Below, in pieces: positions 61,315-64,000 of a stretch of DNA of 64,000 nucleotides. Where the stretch lies: the NCBI RefSeq assembly GCF_900156685.1, contig NZ_FTOJ01000003.1, positions 248,001 to 312,000 of the forward strand, read 5' to 3'. The notes under the pieces were generated by a model, which was given only the letters and a program-made list of their open reading frames with translations, searched no databases and was not told the DNA's origin. A program made the position numbers and the translations under genes. Origin of the DNA: Chryseobacterium piscicola (lineage in GTDB: Bacteria > Bacteroidota > Bacteroidia > Flavobacteriales > Weeksellaceae). The stretch's first letter is position 1. Every line of letters starts with the position of its first letter.

Positions 61315-62295
61315 TTAATGTTTTACCCAACTGAATTGGAATTGAAGATCTGGGGTAGAAATTCTATCAGTAATTTTCTGAAGTCTCGATGGAAGTTTCA
61401 TTAAATATTCCTGAGCTTTTTCGGCTTTCTCGGTAAGACCAGTGATGTGTTCAATTTTCCATTCATCAAGAAGATCTTTCATGATGTTGATATAATCTTG
61501 TCCTGTATATACCATACATCTTTGTGCAGCATCTGAGAAATGCCCCCAAAGTTCGCCTGCAGCCTGCCCAGATTGTCTCATCATGTGAGCTGGCATTACA
61601 ATTTTCTTACGCATCATATCTTCGAATGCTAAGATCATTTCTGAAGGATCTAATTCTAAAATTTTCGCAACAAAATGTTTGTATGCTTTTGCGTGTCTTG
61701 CTTCATCAGCCGCTATTACACCACACATTTTTGCTAATTTACCATTTCCAGATTGCTTCGCTAAAGTACCTACTCTTCTATGAGAAACGTTAGTGGCTGT
61801 CTCTTGAAAGCTAGTATATATAAAGTTTCTGTAAGGATCCATGCTTGTTCCTATATCAAAACCATCACTTATTAGGTATTGGGTAGTAATTTCTACTTGT
61901 CTCATGTTTACTCTACCACATAAGTAAAGATATTTCCCGAGTAAATCGCCGTGTCTGTTTTCTTCAGCCGTCCATGATCTTATCCAGCTTGCCCAGCTTG
62001 GTCCACTTTTTTCTTGATCAATTCCGTCAACACTCATTAACCAAGACTCATAAGAAGGAAGTGCTTCTTCTGTAATGCAGTCTCCAATAAGCGTTACAAA
62101 TAAATCATAAGGCATTTCGCGAGCAAAAGTTTGGATTTCCTCTAAATCGTATTTAAAGTCTGGACTTGAGGGGTCCGGAAGGTAGTCTGAAGGCTGCCAA
62201 ATCTTTTCAATAGGGGTTAAAAATTTTTCTAGAAAAGAGCCTACTTCTTTTTCCAAAATTCCCATTATTTCTTTCCTTACCAAGCTTTGATACAT
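61315..62295 (-). CDS. Acyl-ACP desaturase (ferritin-like di-iron)
   Basis: The 326-aa soluble desaturase has the di-iron ligand motifs EENRHGDLLGKYLYL and DEARHAKAYKHF (EExRH and DExRH types) in a ferritin-like bundle. Enzymes of this family (FabA-independent, stearoyl-ACP delta-9-like) introduce a double bond into ACP-bound acyl chains using oxygen and ferredoxin. The start MYQSLVRKEI is supported by a TATCTTTG box 23 bases upstream; a second ATG ten codons later is also possible. A 15-bp palindrome sits upstream of the promoter. Confidence 0.92.
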   Translation of the reverse strand: MYQSLVRKEIMGILEKEVGSFLEKFLTPIEKIWQPSDYLPDPSSPDFKYDLEEIQTFAREMPYDLFVTLIGDCITEEALPSYESWLMSVDGIDQEKSGPSWASWIRSWTAEENRHGDLLGKYLYLCGRVNMRQVEITTQYLISDGFDIGTSMDPYRNFIYTSFQETATNVSHRRVGTLAKQSGNGKLAKMCGVIAADEARHAKAYKHFVAKILELDPSEMILAFEDMMRKKIVMPAHMMRQSGQAAGELWGHFSDAAQRCMVYTGQDYINIMKDLLDEWKIEHITGLTEKAEKAQEYLMKLPSRLQKITDRISTPDLQFQFSWVKH

Positions 62296-62318
62296 TCTAA
62301 ATTGATTTATATGAATTG

Positions 62319-62326
62319 CAAAGATA
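62319..62326 (-). promoter_or_regulatory. Putative -7 box of the desaturase gene
   Basis: TATCTTTG on the minus strand matches TAnnTTTG, 23 bases before the ATG at 62295. No exact TTG at -33. Confidence 0.5.
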
Positions 62327-62367
62327 TGATTTAATTTATTATTTGTAACATAATAAAAGTATCCTTA

Positions 62368-62382
62368 TGATGATTATCATCA
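62368..62382. promoter_or_regulatory. 15-bp palindrome upstream of the desaturase gene
   Basis: TGATGAT-T-ATCATCA is a perfect palindrome around one base, about 42 bases upstream of the -7 box. No T-run follows, so it is more like an operator than a terminator. Confidence 0.5.
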
Positions 62383-62434
62383 AATACATCTATTTGTACA
62401 ACGGTTCATATCCGCTTATATTGTTGTTATTTTT

Positions 62435-63976
62435 TTAATTTACAAGAATATTTCCTGTCATTACTGCAGGAATTTCAATCCCCATTACTTTCAATATCGT
62501 AGGTGCTATATCACCTAGTTTTCCGGGGGTAAGGCTCCACTCGTGGTCTTTATCCATCACGATTAAAGGAACCAAATTAGTTGAGTGCTGAGTATTCGGC
62601 GATCCGTCGGCATTTTTCATCATATCAGAATTCCCATGATCTGCTAAGATGAAAACAGCATAACCATTTTCATAAGCAGTTGTGGCAACTTGTTCTATAC
62701 ATTTATCAACTGTTTCGGCAGCTTTCACAGCGGCTTCAAAAACCCCAGTATGACCTACCATATCTGTGTTGGCAAAATTTAAACATATAAAATCTGCAGA
62801 CTTACTTTTTAGTTCAGGTAAAATGACATTGGTAATATCATACGCAGACATTTCAGGTTTCAAATCGTAAGTAGGGACATCTTTTGGGCTCGGGCAAAGC
62901 AATCTTCTTTCACCATGGTATTCTTCCTCTCTTCCTCCACTAAAGAAAAAAGTAACGTGAGGATATTTTTCTGTTTCGGCAATTCTGATTTGTGTTTTGC
63001 CGTTTTTCTCCAATATTTCGCCCATCGTTTCTCTCAAAATATCTTCATCAAAAACTACTTTTACATTTTGATACGTTTTATCATAATTGGTAAGTGTAAC
63101 ATAATATAAATCTAGTTTTTTCATCTGATAATCAGGGAAATCATGCTGGCAAAGCACTTCAGTGATTTCACGTCCGCGATCTGTGCGGAAGTTGAAGCAA
63201 ATAACAACATCACCGTTGATAATTTTTGCCACTGGAACTACATTTCCAATCTGCGTTTGTTTGGTCAAAATAATAGGCTTGATGAATTCGTCAGTTACAT
63301 TTTCGTCATACGATTGCTGAATTACAGACAGTACATCAGTCGTGAAAACTCCCACTCCCTCAGTCATAGCATCATAAGCGAGTTTTACACGCTCCCACCT
63401 TCTGTCTCTATCCATTGCAAAATATCTTCCAATAACAGATGCCAGTTTTCCTGTTGTTTCAGACATGTGGTGCTGAAGCTCGGTAATAAACCCTAATCCA
63501 GAATGAGGATCACAGTCGCGGCCATCTGTAAATGCATGAACGTATACATTTTCATTTAAACCAAAATTTTTAGCAGCTGTTAAAAGACCCTTTAAGTGAT
63601 TGATGTGTGAATGCACACCACCATTGGAAACCAAACCGATGAAGTGTATATTTTTATTTTCTCTTTTAGCGTAGTCAAAAGCATCAACAATTGCTTTTTC
63701 GTGACCAAGAGTTCCGTTTTCTACTGCCATATTGAGTTTTACCAAGTTTTGATAAACTACTCTTCCGGCACCTAAATTCATGTGACCAACTTCTGAATTT
63801 CCCATTTGTCCTACAGGAAGACCTACGGCAAGACCACTTGCTTCAAGAGTTGTATGAGGAAACTTTTGGAAACAGCTGTCCATAAACGGTGTGTTGGCTT
63901 GTTCTATTGCCGAAACTTCTGGTTTCAGGCCTATTCCCCATCCGTCAAGGATTGCTAATATTGCTTTTTTTGACAT
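62435..63976 (-). CDS. gpmI: 2,3-bisphosphoglycerate-independent phosphoglycerate mutase
   Basis: The 513-aa alkaline-phosphatase-fold enzyme has MSKKAILAILDGWG (metal Asp), GNSEVGHMNLGAGRVVYQ (the catalytic Ser), RYFAMDRDRRWER, NFRTDRGRE, and FANTDMVGHTG and ILADHGNSDMM (metal ligands). It interconverts 3- and 2-phosphoglycerate in glycolysis with Mn. The gene is complete; its ATG is 24 bases from the right edge, so the promoter is cut off. Confidence 0.97.
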   Translation of the reverse strand: MSKKAILAILDGWGIGLKPEVSAIEQANTPFMDSCFQKFPHTTLEASGLAVGLPVGQMGNSEVGHMNLGAGRVVYQNLVKLNMAVENGTLGHEKAIVDAFDYAKRENKNIHFIGLVSNGGVHSHINHLKGLLTAAKNFGLNENVYVHAFTDGRDCDPHSGLGFITELQHHMSETTGKLASVIGRYFAMDRDRRWERVKLAYDAMTEGVGVFTTDVLSVIQQSYDENVTDEFIKPIILTKQTQIGNVVPVAKIINGDVVICFNFRTDRGREITEVLCQHDFPDYQMKKLDLYYVTLTNYDKTYQNVKVVFDEDILRETMGEILEKNGKTQIRIAETEKYPHVTFFFSGGREEEYHGERRLLCPSPKDVPTYDLKPEMSAYDITNVILPELKSKSADFICLNFANTDMVGHTGVFEAAVKAAETVDKCIEQVATTAYENGYAVFILADHGNSDMMKNADGSPNTQHSTNLVPLIVMDKDHEWSLTPGKLGDIAPTILKVMGIEIPAVMTGNILVN

Positions 63977-64000
63977 TCTTCGAAAATTTTAACAAACAAA

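Noticed and set aside
29030..63976. Possible defence island near the LRR, SNF2 or radC genes
   Set aside because: No restriction, toxin-antitoxin, CRISPR, CBASS or phage genes are adjacent; neighbours are housekeeping genes.

Overview
The window looks like a chromosomal segment of a flavobacterium close to Chryseobacterium (Weeksellaceae, Bacteroidota). This is inferred from family content, not from a database search. The DNA is AT-rich and genes lack clear Shine-Dalgarno sequences. Many promoters fit the Bacteroidota pattern TTG-N(17-23)-TAnnTTTG. Typical families are present: DUF4286, DUF4199, DUF2807/GIN, DUF3347, GbsR-type regulators, SusC-era TonB receptors, BT0820-like HAD hydrolases and menaquinone genes. 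About 85% of genes lie on the minus strand. No insertion sequence, prophage, CRISPR array, rRNA or plasmid function was seen, so this is mostly core chromosome.

Layout. 1-3.4 kb: end of a YceI protein, a SpoT-like HD hydrolase, an isolated mreB, a Rossmann-fold oxidoreductase. 3.5-8.4 kb: three envelope proteins (VIT/vWA/DUF2135 protein, a small secreted protein, a membrane-anchored trypsin-like protease). 8.5-17.8 kb: aminotransferase, phosphohexomutase, GIN-domain lipoprotein, SWIM/SNF2 helicase, glycosyltransferase plus DUF4199 protein. 18.5 kb: SRP RNA with a textbook promoter. 18.7-21.3 kb: MBL hydrolase, menA, menB. 21.9-25.6 kb: TPR protein and gyrA. 25.7-29 kb: small proteins (DUF4286, His-rich secreted peptide, GNAT, DUF421, a TonB-C-like secreted protein, an LRR protein). 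29-33.7 kb: uvrA, divergent Crp/Fnr regulator, quinol-type monooxygenase, a lipoprotein with a surface-export-like motif, tRNA-Ala(GGC). 33.9-40.1 kb: a complete tripartite RND efflux operon led by a GbsR/MarR-type regulator. 40.2-44.1 kb: GNAT, DUF2007 and a lysine-to-aminoadipate pair (lat and an ALDH7-type dehydrogenase). 44.2-47.8 kb: small membrane protein and a TonB receptor/DUF3347 group. 47.8-55.5 kb: kdsA, DUF1697, FemAB-like/radC overlap, then an envelope block (L,D-transpeptidase, LolD-like ATPase, orphan histidine kinase, PBP4, peptidase E). 55.6-64 kb: transaldolase, DoxX, era, second Crp/Fnr regulator with a SugE/Gdx-type SMR exporter, methyltransferase/map, HAD hydrolase, acyl-ACP desaturase, gpmI.

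How the genes work together. The clearest units are the RND operon (regulator-MFP-RND-OMF), the two-step lysine degradation pair, menB-menA, and the peptidoglycan/envelope block. Gene ends are well punctuated by bidirectional hairpin terminators.

I did not find an obviously new multi-gene defence or mobile system. The best leads are regulatory: a CRP-consensus-like palindrome just after a Crp/Fnr gene and upstream of a monooxygenase promoter, a 15-bp palindrome upstream of the fatty-acid desaturase, and GAAC repeats over the efflux-operon promoter. Several small uncharacterised secreted or membrane proteins are also worth a look (His-rich peptide, TonB-C-like protein, 65-aa membrane protein, acidic-loop protease).
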